A stretch of DNA of 64,000 nucleotides from Ryuthela nishihirai. Its lineage: Eukaryota; Arthropoda; Arachnida; Araneae; Heptathelidae. The stretch is taken from positions 18,001 through 82,000 of the forward strand of contig JAWZYU010000714.1 of assembly GCA_038380435.1 (NCBI GenBank). The letters run 5' to 3'. A model generated the notes under the pieces. It was not told where the DNA came from and searched no databases. It was given only the letters and a program-made list of their open reading frames with translations. This document shows positions 37,578 to 47,561 of the stretch, piece by piece (positions within the stretch are counted from its first letter, which is position 1; every line of letters starts with the position of its first letter). The position numbers and the translations under genes are program-made.

Positions 37578-37964
37578 GGGGGGGGGGGGGCTCAGTCGGT
37601 AGCGCACCTGACTCGTAATCTGTAGTTCTCAGGTTCGAGTCCCAGCTGTGTCAGCGTTGAGATTTATCTCCGCAATAATTCCCCGTCCTGCACACGGTCA
37701 ATAGGGGACACCAATGGACTTGGAAAGGCCGTCGTCCGTCGGATGGTACATTAAGTCATGGTTCCGTGTACGGGAGAGCCGTACCCTGTGCACGTTAATG
37801 AATACGCTGGATGGCTTTGACGGGAGGCTATCATCTGTCACCCAACAGCTGTTCCAGTGGGTCCTCTCCCCCAACCTTCTTCGAGCCTTCGGGGTCCATG
37901 TTGACCTAGCCATTTAGCCCGTGGTGTGCAAAAAAGTGCCGCTCAGAGGTAAAACAACCCAACC
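37578..37964 (+). mobile_element. tRNA-SINE, full length, second member of a tandem dimer
   Basis: Complete copy directly after the half copy. Both share diagnostic changes (GCACCTG, CCATGGTTCCGTGTACGG or a close variant), which argues for internal duplication of one element. Confidence 0.88.
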
Positions 37965-38229
37965 CATGGGAACATTTTCTTGGTAAAACATTTTTAAGGT
38001 TTTCTCATATAAAAAATGTGCTCGACTGTAACAAAAAGTTCAGATTCTTTGATTACTAACTTCAGTGACGGATGAAAGGCGGAGCCATGGCTCCAGCCTG
38101 ATTTCTTTTTATTTATTAAAGGTGCTAAAAAGAGTTTAGGGGCCTCATTTCGCACTTCGCTGCAGGGTCAACAATGTTTTAATCAAGGCCTGACTAACTT
38201 TTGCTTGCTTGGATGTTCCTCCATCAGTG

Positions 38230-38582
38230 TTTGGGTTGGGTTGTTTTACCTCTAAGCGGCACTTTTTTGCACACCATGGGCTAAATGGCCAGGTCACATG
38301 GACCCCGAAGGCTCAGAGAAGGTTGGGGGAGGGGACCCACACTGGAACAGCTGTTGGGAGACAGATGGTAGCCTCCCGTCAAGGCCATCCAGCGTGTTCT
38401 TTTTTAACGTGCACAGGGTGTGGCTCTCCCGCACACGGGGGCACGGCTTAACGTCCCATCCGACGGACGGCGGTCTTTCCAAGCCCATCGGTGTCCCTTA
38501 CTGACCGTGGGCAGGGCGGGGAATTTTGCGGAGATAAATCTCAACGCTGACCCAGCTGGGACTCGAACCTGGGAACTACAGA
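38230..38582 (-). mobile_element. tRNA-SINE, 5'-truncated
   Basis: The copy stops inside the tRNA-like head at ACTACAGA. Perfect 12-bp target duplications CCTCCATCAGTG (38218-38229 and 38583-38594) show the truncation happened at insertion. Confidence 0.9.
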
Positions 38583-38937
38583 CCTCCATCAGTGACGTCA
38601 CTGACTAGAGATCAATTCGAGACTGCGATGAATGTTGGAAATATAAATTATGACTGAGATTCCAGTTTTTCTTGGAATTCGGAAGAAAAAAGAAGTAAAC
38701 AAAGCATTAAATAGTTTTTATTATTATTATTTCAACCTTTTAATTACAGTTCAGTAATTCACCTCATGCATTATAGTGTGCTCTCTCTCTCACTCTATTT
38801 TCCCTCTAACCGAGATCGAAAATTTAAACCCGAACGTATTTTGATACACATTTTCTTTATTTAACATTAAGTAGTATGTATAAAGTAGAAAGCAAACATT
38901 GAAGTCCATAAAGTGTGTTTTTATTGACCCGATTTAC

Positions 38938-39321
38938 CGGTTGGATAGTTCTACCTCTTAGCGTCACATTTTTGCACACCATGGGCTAAATGACCAGGTC
39001 ACAAGGACCCTGAAGACTCAGAGAAGGTTGGGGGAGAGGACCCACTGGAACAGCTGTTGGGAGACAGAGGGTAGCCTCAAGTTAAGGCCATCCAGCGTGT
39101 TCTTTATCGTGCACAGAGTATGACTCTCCCGCATACGGAGTCACAGCTTAACGTCCCATCCGACGGACGACGGCCTTTCCAAGCCCATCGGTGTCCCCTA
39201 CTTACCGTGGGCAGGGCGGGGAATTTTGTGGAGAAAAATCTCAACGCTGACTCAGCTGGGACTCGAACTTGGGAAGTGCAGATTACGAGCCTGGCGCGCT
39301 ACCGACTGAACCACCCCCAAC
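38938..39321 (-). mobile_element. tRNA-SINE, full length, somewhat diverged
   Basis: Complete copy with an altered tail end (TAGTTCTACCTCTTAGCG). No clean target duplication seen. Confidence 0.82.
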
Positions 39322-39458
39322 CCGAAATTAAACGATGATAGCACATCGAATTTTAAAAGTTAGAATAACATTACTTATTGGTTAATAACTTATCTACAGG
39401 AGGTAAAATAAAGTATTTCCAAATAAGCAAATTGAAAGTTCAATTTCAGCTGCCTTAC

Positions 39459-39560
39459 CTCGATTAGGACATTCGCAGATTGGACAGATTCTGTCAGGAA
39501 GGAATTTCAGACGACACCCTTCACGCTCTGGACACAAAGGTGGTGCACATATAGGACGGA
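39459..39560 (-). CDS. Gene A exon 2: one antistasin-like module
   Basis: A 102-bp exon, phase 1 to phase 1, between acceptor ATTGTTGACAG and donor CGAG|GTAAGGC. It encodes 34 residues including one six-cysteine module (RPICAPPLC..GC..CPICEC). It lacks the A-type half found in the two-module exons, so it is either the ancestral single-module exon or a reduced one. Joined to the signal-peptide exon at 42078 it gives an Ile codon at the junction. High similarity to the exon at 33480-33640 shows that the two arose by duplication. Confidence 0.78.
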
Positions 39561-39681
39561 CTGTCAACAATATTAAAACAATAATATTAGAAAGAAATAA
39601 TAGTGCTAGAAATTGTAAAACTTGAAAGTTTGTAATTTTTTAATTATTATTTTGTATTGCTCTAAACATTCGTCGAATGGA

Positions 39682-40079
39682 TTGGGTTGTTTTGGGTTGT
39701 TTTACCTCTGAGCGGCACTTTTTTGCACACCATGGGCTAAAATGGCCAGGTCACATGGACCCCGTAGGCTCAGAGAAGGTTGGGGGAGGGGACCCACTTC
39801 AACAGCTGTTGGGAGACAGATGGTAGCCTCCCGTCAAGGCCATCCAGCGTGTTCTTTAACGTGCACAGGGTATGGTTCTCCCGCACACCGAGAGGGCCAC
39901 GGCTTAACGTCCCATCCGACGGACCGAGGCCTTTCCAAGCCCATCGGTGTCCCCTACTGACCATGGGCAGGGCGGAGAATTTTGCGGAGATAAATCTCAA
40001 CGCTCACCCAGCTGGGACTCGAACCTGGGAACTACAGATTACGAGCCTGGCGCGCTACCGACTGAGCCACCCCCGCCCC
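39682..40079 (-). mobile_element. tRNA-SINE, full length
   Basis: Perfect 12-bp target duplications TCGTCGAATGGA (39670-39681 and 40080-40091). The tail motif is doubled (TTGGGTTGTTTTGGGTTGTTTT). Confidence 0.92.
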
Positions 40080-40158
40080 TCGTCGAATGGAGGAGTGAAA
40101 TATATAATTAATTATATATTTTAATAGAAACAAATTAAACAATATTTCAGTAATGAAG

Positions 40159-40249
40159 AATCACAGTATAAGTCCTGTAGACAAGGAACTCATGAAATAA
40201 TGAGCTGTTATTTCATGAGTTCCATGTCTACAGGGCTTATCTGTGATTA
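40159..40249. repeat. Short fold-back repeat, 42-bp arms
   Basis: Arms 40159-40200 and 40208-40249 are inverted copies with few mismatches (AATCACAGTATAAG and its inverse at the ends) around a 7-base loop. Probably a tiny MITE; flanking duplication unclear. Confidence 0.75.
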
Positions 40250-40262
40250 TTTACTACTGATT

Positions 40263-40545
40263 TATTGATTTAACGCCTTGAGCGAGAGTGACAAATATTA
40301 ATTCCATCTCTAATGAGCCAGCAGAGTTGTCCACTTCCCGGATAGATGGCGCCACCATGCGAATCAAATAAAAAAAAATCCGGAAAGTTTGCATGGTCAC
40401 ACAAGCTGAGAAAAGGTTAGCCATTGGTGGTGTAGTGGTAGCATAACAGGCATGTTTCCTGGAGGCGTGGGTTCGAATCCCATTCATGGCATAACAATAT
40501 TTCTTTGTTCGTATAAACAATAATACGCAAAAGTCGGAATATACA
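40263..40545 (+). mobile_element. Second tRNA-containing repeat family, copy 1
   Basis: Shares its whole body with 52510-52802 (opposite strand): TTGATTTAACGCC, then a conserved tract with CACTTCCCGGATAGATGGCG, then a tRNA-like module at 40420-40490, then an AT-rich tail containing AATAATAC. The tRNA-like module lies after the body, not before it as in ordinary SINEs. Confidence 0.7.
40420..40490 (+). tRNA. tRNA-like module (pseudo-tRNA) of the second repeat family
   Basis: 71 nt from GCCATTGGTGG to CATTCATGGC. A box (TGGTGTAGTGG) and B box (GGTTCGAATCC) are intact. The T arm pairs well (GTGGG/CCCAT, one wobble), but the anticodon loop lacks the invariant T33 and the acceptor stem has mismatches. 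I regard it as a repeat-borne relic, not a working tRNA. Confidence 0.6.
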
Positions 40546-40863
40546 GGGTGATTATAAATTTTGTTGGTGTATTCCAGAGGGAAAATCCCGAATACAAATA
40601 ACGCAGAAGGTTCATTATTCACAGATAATATACGCTTGAGATCACTAGGAATCCGAAAATAATTTTAATGATTACGCAGGAGACTGATTAAATCAATTTT
40701 AATTCAAATTAATTTAATCTGCTTGTTTCATGGAATGATTAAATTACCTACCATAATAATCAACTGGATTATGATATAGTCTCGTAAGCACGTGGCACTA
40801 GTTTGAAAGGATTTTTTTCTCAATTTTAATTGATAAAATCAATGAGTCTTCAATTCTGTCAGA
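40546..40863. other. Intron 1 of gene A, AT-rich
   Basis: No repeat or exon recognised. Confidence 0.35.
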
Positions 40864-40874
40864 TTTCTGGCGAT

Positions 40875-41161
40875 GGGTTGGGTTGTTTTACCTCTGAGCG
40901 GCACTTTTTTGCACACCATGGGCTAAATGGCCAGGTCACGTGGACCCCGAAGGCTCAGAGAAGGTTGGGGGAGGGGACCCACTGGAACAGCTGTTGGGAG
41001 ACAGATGGTAGCCTCCCGTCAAGGCCATCCAGCGTGTTCTTTAACGTGCACAGGGTATGGCTCTCCCGCACACGGACCACGGCTTAACGTCCCATCCGAC
41101 GGACGGCGGCCTTTCCAAGCCCACCGGTGTCCACTACTGACCGTGGGCAGGGCGAGGAATT
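40875..41161 (-). mobile_element. tRNA-SINE, 5'-truncated
   Basis: Tail and body only. Target duplication TTTCTGGCGAT at 40864-40874 and 41162-41172. Confidence 0.85.
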
Positions 41162-41188
41162 TTTCTGGCGATAATTTCTGTCAGATTT

Positions 41189-41397
41189 CTCACATTAGCA
41201 CTTTTTTGCACACCATGGGCTAAATAGCCAGGTCACATGGACCCCGAAGGCTCAGAGAAGGTTGGGGGAGGGGACCCACTGGAACAGCTGTTGAGAGACA
41301 GATGGTAGCCTCCCGTCAAGGCCATCCAGCGTGTTCTTTAACGTGCACAGGGTATGGCTCTCCCGCACACGGGGCCACGGCTTAACGTCCCATCCGA
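41189..41397 (-). mobile_element. tRNA-SINE fragment, both ends missing
   Basis: Body from CACTTTTTTGCACACC to CGTCCCATCCGA. It follows the previous copy by only 16 bp of non-SINE sequence that repeats the flank of that copy (TTCTGTCAGATTTCT at 40854-40868 and 41176-41190). Confidence 0.8.
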
Positions 41398-41700
41398 AGC
41401 AAGTAAATCTTGCTGATAAACCGATCATGAATAAAACGGTTAGTATCTCTCAAAACTACCTGACTTTATCCTATACTTTAAAGTAAGCAATTCGTGTATA
41501 TTTGTATGTAACTTTTATCTTGAAAACGGACCTAAGGATATTGATGAAGTGGAGTGAATCTACAGTTTTCGGGAGGGGGGGGGGACCAATTTAGCTAGGT
41601 CTCGACTTTGGTAAAATTCATTTAGGGAGTCATCCAGGGGTACCCCCTTTTCCCATGCCTGATGGATCTTTTTTTGTATATGGAGAATGAAATAATAATA
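41398..41700. other. Intron 1 of gene A, unassigned
   Basis: G-run near 41575. No exon recognised. Confidence 0.35.
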
Positions 41701-41940
41701 AAAGGTGTGATGATGTTCCACCTGAGCCAATATGGGCCATTATTTCTAATTGCAATCTCATCGATGAAGTCTTCCGAAATTGTTACGCCAATGAAATCTC
41801 TGAAGGGACGAAAGACCGATCTATTCTCGCGCCATTGAACAAAGACCTCAGTAAGATCAACGCCGAGATCATCGAGGAGCTGTCTGTCTCTGATTCGTCT
41901 TACTTTATTAGTCTTGATGATTTTCACTTAGTATTACAAT
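41700..41940 (+). pseudogene. Helitron PIF1-like helicase fragment
   Basis: The plus-strand frame through 41718-41936 reads EPIWAIISNCNLIDEVF.., then RSILAPLNKDLSKINAEI, then ELS..YFISLDDF. This matches the conserved C-terminal stretch of Helitron-encoded PIF1-type helicases (consensus of the kind 'RAILAPTNKDVDKINEEIL..YLSIDS'). Only about 75 residues are present, with no Rep domain and no recognisable Helitron ends (5' TC, 3' hairpin plus CTRR). It sits in intron 1 of gene A on the opposite strand and is a dead scrap. Confidence 0.7.
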
Positions 41941-42077
41941 CTTTGGAAAAAACACAGCAAAGTATAAAATTTTGTATGCACAGGGAGTTTATCACTCAGC
42001 CCACCTTTACCGAGCAAATCTCGTTATTCCAGGTACTTGTTAAAATACGAGCTATGGATAAGGGAAAAAATACTCAC

Positions 42078-42135
42078 TTCTATTAGCTTCAGCAGCTGCT
42101 ACAACGATCAGATAAAGAAGGGGATGCCAACCCAT
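42078..42135 (-). CDS. Gene A exon 1: signal peptide
   Basis: ATG at 42135-42133 opens MGWHPLLYLIVVAAAEANR, a classic secretory signal: a hydrophobic LLYLIVVAAA core and an A-E-A site fitting the -3/-1 cleavage rule. The exon ends AGA A|GTGAGTA, a strong donor in phase 1, matching the phase-1 acceptor of the exon at 39560. Spliced through exons 2-4 the product would be 163 residues with four six-cysteine modules and a short tail: a small secreted antistasin-like protein. The ATG was chosen because it directly precedes the hydrophobic run and lies about 85 bp after a TATA box. Assignment to this gene is inferred from strand, phase and position. Confidence 0.65.
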
Positions 42136-42217
42136 TCTATAAACCTAACTTCTTTCGGGTATACCTTCTGATGATGCTTCGGAATGAAACTCGGCTTTCA
42201 TCGATCAACGGAACAGG

Positions 42218-42224
42218 CTTTATA
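42218..42224 (-). promoter_or_regulatory. TATA box of gene A
   Basis: TATAAAG on the minus strand, 83 bp before the ATG. An initiator-like TTTCATTCC lies about 30-35 bp downstream (near 42187-42180), giving a predicted 5' leader of about 50 nt. Confidence 0.5.
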
Positions 42225-42421
42225 GTTGGTAGTCACGTGTATTTTCACGTCACTAAAGTACAAGTGGGTGTAACATAGTCGGACGACTCGTTTCCTTGAA
42301 ATCTTTCCGGATGGGAACTCGAGAACTGCAAATGTCCTCTGTTACTCGAATCTCTCTTCTAATGATAAATGGGATCTGTTTCGTCAGATGCCTTAACGCA
42401 ACAGACTGGCATTCCCTTCAA

Positions 42422-42784
42422 GTGGCGCGCCAGGCTCGTAATCTGTAGTTCCCAGGTTCGAGTTTCAGCTGGGTCAGCGTTGAGACTTATCTCCGCAAAA
42501 TTCCCTGCCCTGCCCACGGTCAGTAAGGGACACCGATTGGCTTGTAAAGGTCGCCGTCCGTCGGATGTGACTTTAACCCGTGGCACCGTGTGCGGGAGAG
42601 CCATACCCTGTGTACGTTAAAGAATACGCTGGATGGCCTTGACGGGAGGCTACCATCTGTCTCCCAACAGCCGTTCCAATGGGATCCCTCTCCCAACCTT
42701 CTCTGAGCCTTCAGGGTCCTTGTGACCTGGCCATTTAGTCCGTGGTGTGCAAAAAAGTGCCGCTCAGAGGTAAAACAACCCAAC
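42422..42784 (+). mobile_element. tRNA-SINE, 5'-truncated within the head
   Basis: Starts after the A box (GGCGCGCCAGGCTCG). B box GGTTCGAGTTTC slightly changed. Runs to AAAACAACCCAACCC. It lies upstream of the gene A promoter, between the two genes. Confidence 0.85.
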
Positions 42785-43039
42785 CCTTCTATTGGCGTAC
42801 AGATAAGTCTGCTTCTCGTTGTTCTACGCAAGTGCGTTGGGATTTAGCAATCATAATTTTTTAACATCTTGCATCACGGATTACTTCATAAGTTTTTTTA
42901 TTAGTTACATCAGAAACATGGCCAATTACAACACAAACATGATTGGAAAAAAGTCAGATTCCGTTTGCCAACGGTAAGTTTAAAATACTGGTTTCCCCAT
43001 TTGCTGTGATATCAAAATACGGTATGTCAATGACTGGTT

Positions 43040-43225
43040 GGTTTTATCTATGAGCAGCACATTTTGGCACACAATGCGCTAAATGGCCAGGTCACAAGGA
43101 CCCCAAGGCGGACAAGGTTGCGTAAAAGGGATTCACTGGACAGCTGTTAGGAGACAGCTGGAAGGTAATCGTCAAAGCCATCTAGCATGTTCTTTAACAA
43201 GGTATGGTTCTCCTGCGTACGAATC
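43040..43225 (-). mobile_element. tRNA-SINE fragment, degraded
   Basis: Tail and part of the body (TTTTATCTATGAGCAGCAC..CTAAATGGCCAGGTCAC) with several indels. Confidence 0.7.
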
Positions 43226-43755
43226 TTTATGTAACTACATGAATACGAAAGAATTATGATTAGGATTATTATTATTAACATTTAAAAATTAAATATTAAG
43301 TCTAATCGACTTCAGGCGAGTGTGGAGTGTTCGTTTACAAAGTAAAAAAGAGCTTTAATTTTCCAACTTTAGCATTCTTTAAAGGCGGATGCTGATTCAA
43401 TTGTTCTATTGAAAAATTCATACTTTTATTTCTTCATACCGAAAATGGATTTTTCATTTATCAGTTAAAAATGAAAACAAAAATTAATTGTTCCCAGATG
43501 TAGCACAATTACACTGAACTATACTTTGCAAAGAAAAGTTTGGGAGGGTGGTGAGTGAGCCAGGAGATGATTTCCCATAAGGCAGCAATCTAATATGAGC
43601 TCCAGTATTTTAGTGTTCCATCTTATTTATGTGGCTGAAAAATAATTCAACCCTTTCAACTTTTAGAGGAGTTAAAAAACTTGTAAGAATCCATGGTTCG
43701 AGAGCGGTTAAATATGCTCTCTCTCTCTTGACAATAGAAAGTACACTTTTAATGG
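43226..43755. other. AT-rich stretch between genes A and B
   Basis: No exon, promoter or repeat terminus recognised. Confidence 0.4.
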
Positions 43756-43769
43756 TTGTGGATTATGAG

Positions 43770-44057
43770 TTGGGTTGGGTTGTTTTACCTCTGAGCGGCA
43801 CTTTTTTGCACACCATGGGCTAAATGGCCAGGTCACATGGACCCCAAAGGCTTAGAGAAGGTTGGGGGAGGATACCCATTGGAACAGCTGTTGGGAGACA
43901 GATGGTAGCCTCCCGTCAAGGCCATCCAGCGTGTTCTTTAACGAGCACAGGGTATGGCTCTCCCGCACACGGGGCCACGGCTTAATGTCCCATCCGACGG
44001 ACGGCGGCCTTTACAAGCCCATCGGTGTCCCCTACTGACCGTGGGCAGGGCAGGGAA
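43770..44057 (-). mobile_element. tRNA-SINE, 5'-truncated
   Basis: Perfect 14-bp target duplications TTGTGGATTATGAG (43756-43769 and 44058-44071). Head absent. Confidence 0.92.
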
Positions 44058-44071
44058 TTGTGGATTATGAG

Positions 44072-44416
44072 ACTCAATGGACATCGGCAAGGGAGGTCAA
44101 AAGGAACAACTTCTCTGACTACCCCCGTAGAAAAACTGATCTAAAAATTTATTCCTATTCTATAATATCAGGTATACCAAATGCAAAACACTTTCGGATA
44201 ACATTTTTTGCCACCCTCCCCGAAGAACATTCTTCAATATCCATGGTAAAAATATAGTTTATTCATTTACAGAACAGCCAAACAGCAAAATATTTAAAAA
44301 TTAACCCTTCGATGTATTTGATCTACATACTGTATATTAGATGTTTTAAATTATATTTAAACACTTTGTACCCCATTTTAAAAATTTTATCCTCCTCTTA
44401 TAGGAGGAGATCTGAA
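44072..44416. other. AT-rich stretch
   Basis: Nothing recognised. Confidence 0.35.
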
Positions 44417-44428
44417 ACTCTAAAGTCT

Positions 44429-44610
44429 CAGGGCGGGGGTGGCTTAGTAGGTAGCGCGCCAGGCTCGTAATCTGTAGTTCCCATCTGTCTCCCAACAGCT
44501 GTTACAGTGGGTCCCCTCCCCCAACCTTCTCTGAGCCTTCGGGGTCCATGTGACCTGGCCATTTAGCCCATGGTGTGCAAAAAAGTGCCGCTCAGAGGTA
44601 AAACAACCCA
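44429..44610 (+). mobile_element. tRNA-SINE with large internal deletion
   Basis: The head up to TGTAGTTCCCA is joined directly to TCTGTCTCCCAACAGC, removing about 200 bp of the body. CCA at the joint is shared by both sides. Flanked by ACTCTAAAG (44417-44425 and 44611-44619). Confidence 0.85.
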
Positions 44611-44619
44611 ACTCTAAAG

Positions 44620-45261
44620 CCTACAGTAGGTGGCATTCCCCACGTGATTTTGAATAGATGCCAATGTTAGGTCTATGAGAGACACTGGGTTTTAACCGCT
44701 AATATTAAATCTATGGGGATTTCAAGAAATTCAAGCCTGCCCACCCAAATTTTGGTTGACCCCAGGGGGTTCGCCCATAGCCCATACTCTTCCCCTGGGC
44801 AGGACCCGCTTAAACAAGCAAGGTAAATTTGCGTTTGCGCCCCTTTTCGGACATGTTGTAGGTGCCTTGTTGTTGAAGGCACCCTTTGGAGAAAGCGAAC
44901 CGATGTGGTGCTTATCTCGCTTAGCAGTTTGAGCCATTCTCTCCTCATGGGCGAAGGGAACGTTCTTGCAAAGTTTGGTGGCTGAGACCCGAGTGGACTC
45001 TGTGGCACACAAACGTTCTTCTTTATATATTAGACATGTTACAACCTGATCTCGTATAGAGCCCGTTTCACGATCGAACCGGTAAACATCATCTTTAGCC
45101 AACCGGCTGGTTTTTCACCCAGCCGGTTGGCTAAAGTAAACAAGGATATGAGATTTTATGCATCATATCTTCGGTTTTAATTCTACCACTAGCCCAATTT
45201 GAGGCCTACTTTTATCCTGCATTCTGAGAAGGTTAGTGCCTATATGCATGATGAGAGTCTT
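44620..45261. other. Unassigned stretch with overlapping minus-strand frames and a 17-bp hairpin
   Basis: Two overlapping minus-strand frames (44673-45008, 111 codons; 44731-45102, 123 codons) show no motif I recognise and contradict each other. A hairpin with 17-bp arms, TTTAGCCAACCGGCTGG and its inverse, lies at 45094-45110 and 45119-45135. GC content is higher than in the surroundings, so it may be a piece of an unknown repeat. Confidence 0.35.
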
Positions 45262-45273
45262 CCTGGTAATGAC

Positions 45274-45656
45274 GGGGCGGGGTGGCTCAGTCGGTAGCGA
45301 GTCAGGCTCGTAATCTGTAGTTCCCAAGTTCGAGTCCCAGCTGATTCAGCGTTGAGATTTATCTCAACAAAATTCCCCGCCCTGCCCACGGTCAGTAGGG
45401 TACACCGATGGGCTTGGAAAGGCCGCCGTCCGTCGGATGGGACGTTAAGCCGTGGCCCCGTGTGCGGGAGAGCCATACCCTGTGCACGTTAAAGAACACG
45501 CTGGATGGCCTTGACGGGAGGCTACCATCTGTCTCCCAACAGCTGTTCCAGTGGGTCCCCTCCCCCAACCTTCTCTGAGCCTTCGGGGTCCATGTGACCT
45601 GGCCATTTAGCCCATAGTGTGCAAAAAAATGCCGCTCAGAGGTAAAACAACCCAAC
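45274..45656 (+). mobile_element. tRNA-SINE, full length
   Basis: Perfect 12-bp target duplications CCTGGTAATGAC (45262-45273 and 45657-45668). Confidence 0.92.
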
Positions 45657-45899
45657 CCTGGTAATGACATTGAAAATTAAACCGAAATTTCTTACGAGAT
45701 TCGCTCTTTTTACGCCCATGAAGGAGCAGTTCATTAAAATCCTGTTGTGTGTCAAAATGACCCTCCTCGCACTAAAATGCAAAGATCATAATAGCATGTT
45801 CTTGTAATAACGCATACGAACTTCCATTTCACTAGAACCTATATAAGCAATTTCACCTCATTATTTCTTCTTTCTCAATCATGAAAAAAAAACTGTCAT

Positions 45900-46204
45900 A
45901 CAAAAAAGATTTTATATTGACTTTATTATTCACATCGATACAGTTTGCAATTCAAAAGCACGAGGTTGTCTTCTAAACAACTGGAAAAATGAGCACTTCA
46001 GTAGATTTCTGTGCAATAGTAGCGAAGCAACATTATAATATATAGAGCAAAACAGAAGTTTAAGGAACACAGTGCACAGCGAAACAAATTTCCTGTAAGT
46101 TGAATGTATTCTCTGGAAACCAGCATGGCCCAGAACAAAAGGAATGGTTAATATATAGAATCTATCATTCGTATTCTCTTTCTTGGGCACGGTAATTCAG
46201 TCTC
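45900..46204 (-). other. Gene B last exon: stop codon completion and 3' UTR (predicted)
   Basis: The acceptor CTATTTGTTCCAG ends at 46205. Joined in phase 1 to the T that ends the exon at 52213, the first two bases GA complete a TGA stop; use of the next AG (46202) gives Tyr then TGA. About 275 bases of untranslated sequence follow, then AATAAA at 45927-45922, with T-rich sequence downstream. The call rests on the splice acceptor, the immediate stop and the poly(A) signal; no protein similarity is available. Confidence 0.45.
45922..45927 (-). terminator. Poly(A) signal AATAAA, predicted for gene B
   Basis: Minus-strand AATAAA in the context GAATAATAAAGTC. A T-rich element (TCTTTTTTG) follows within 25 bases, as expected downstream of a cleavage site. 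Confidence 0.5.
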
Positions 46205-46338
46205 CTGGAACAAATAGAGGGACATTAATGAAATGTAAAAAAATTACATCTAAAATCACATCAAGCCATGAAAAACGAAAATAATTGTAGTCACTCTGAG
46301 ACAAATAATTCAAACTAACCATAGATATTCCTTCTACG

Positions 46339-46737
46339 CAGTGTCTCGCAAATTGTGTGCCGCGAGAGATTTTCAAATTGACACTAGATATTCCAAAGAT
46401 TTCATTTTGACTTGACTTGTGTTATCGACGTGCTTTAATAAAAATCTTTCAGATTTTATCAACTGGGATCTTGTAAGTATTTATCAAGCTTTTTCCAAAT
46501 TTTGGTATTAATCTTTGATTATTTCAAGCCATAGAATGGACAAATATTTAAAACAAACACCGAGTTATGAATTAAAGAACGAGAGCAAATCTTCAAGTAA
46601 AACCAGGCTGATGACTTCAACAAAGCGCAAATATAATGACGATTATATAGAGTTTGCTTTTATTCTTCTTTAGGTGTGCCGCGGAAAAAAAAATTAGAAT
46701 CAGTGTGCCGCAGAGTAAAAAAGTTTGCGAGACACTG
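46339..46737 (+). mobile_element. Non-autonomous hAT-like element, copy 1
   Basis: Terminal inverted repeats CAGTGTCTCGCAAA and TTTGCGAGACACTG, with no transposase. The interior matches the inverted copy at 62566-63010 (for example GACTTGTGTTATCGACGTGC). Flanks share TTCTAC, an imperfect 8-bp-type duplication. Confidence 0.85.
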
Positions 46738-46999
46738 TTCTACAGAAATAAGAAATTTTATTTAATAGAAAAATGAGATAAAACTCGTTGTTTTTGATAA
46801 CTCTGATTACATATTTTTAAATCTTTGTTGATACAGAAACGGAATGTTTCGAAGCATTATATAGGCCGAATCTAGGGATCAGGCAAACGGTGTCATGAAC
46901 TTCCACAACCCCTGCCCTGGATAGTTTCCATGAACGGAGCAAAGTTAAAAATACAACAAACATAGATATATAGGATGTAAAGTCCTATAATTTGAATAC

Positions 47000-47245
47000 T
47001 GGGACCACTGGACGCCTTCTGGCAAGACGTATTTTATAGCGTTCACAGAGTATTACTCTCCCACCCACGAACCACGGCTTAATGTGCCATCCAACGGACG
47101 GCATTCTTAAGTCTCGGTGTCTCCTTGCTAAGAGAAGGGTGGAGAGCTAGAGGAAATAAATCTCAATTCAGGAAAGGTTGGGACTCGAACCTGGGAACTG
47201 CGGATTTAGAGCCTGTCTCACTACCGATTGAGCCAACCGTCGCTT
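47000..47245 (-). mobile_element. tRNA-SINE, old and partial
   Basis: The body remnant and tRNA head are recognisable (GGGACTCGAACCTGGGAACTGC and an inverted A box near 47222-47233). The 3' half is lost. Confidence 0.7.
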
Positions 47246-47560
47246 GATTAAAAGCATAAACAAAATAAGTTTCATTTCGTTATGATTTCAACATTTTAAT
47301 CATGGATAATTAGAATTTCTACTAAAAATTAAGAGATATTATTGAACGTTTGATTTTTTTTTTGGGAACTCTCCCTCATCAGTGGTTCGTCCTCAAGTTT
47401 GACAGTGATAATACTCAAGATTTTTTTGGTGTCTACGAATTTTTTCTAGCATTTTTCGTTCCTCATAAAATTTAGGCTTCAATTCTGTTTTCAAATAATA
47501 ATATATCTCCTTTCTGTTTTGCAATAGGCACAAACAGTTAAAAAATGGTTAGTTGCATCG
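47246..47560. other. AT-rich intronic stretch
   Basis: Nothing recognised. Lies in the 6-kb intron between the exon at 52213 and the predicted last exon of gene B. Confidence 0.35.
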
Positions 47561-47561
47561 C

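Noticed and set aside
40254..40622. 122-codon minus-strand frame as a gene
   Set aside because: It reads through the second tRNA-containing repeat and its pseudo-tRNA.
41622..41927. 101-codon minus-strand frame as a membrane protein
   Set aside because: It is the antisense of the Helitron helicase fragment.
44673..45102. Two minus-strand frames of 111 and 123 codons as genes
   Set aside because: They overlap in different frames, show no recognisable motif, and have no splice or promoter context.
45930..46190. 86-codon minus-strand frame (start MPKKENTND) as a gene
   Set aside because: It lies between a predicted acceptor and AATAAA, has no domain, and fits a 3' UTR better.
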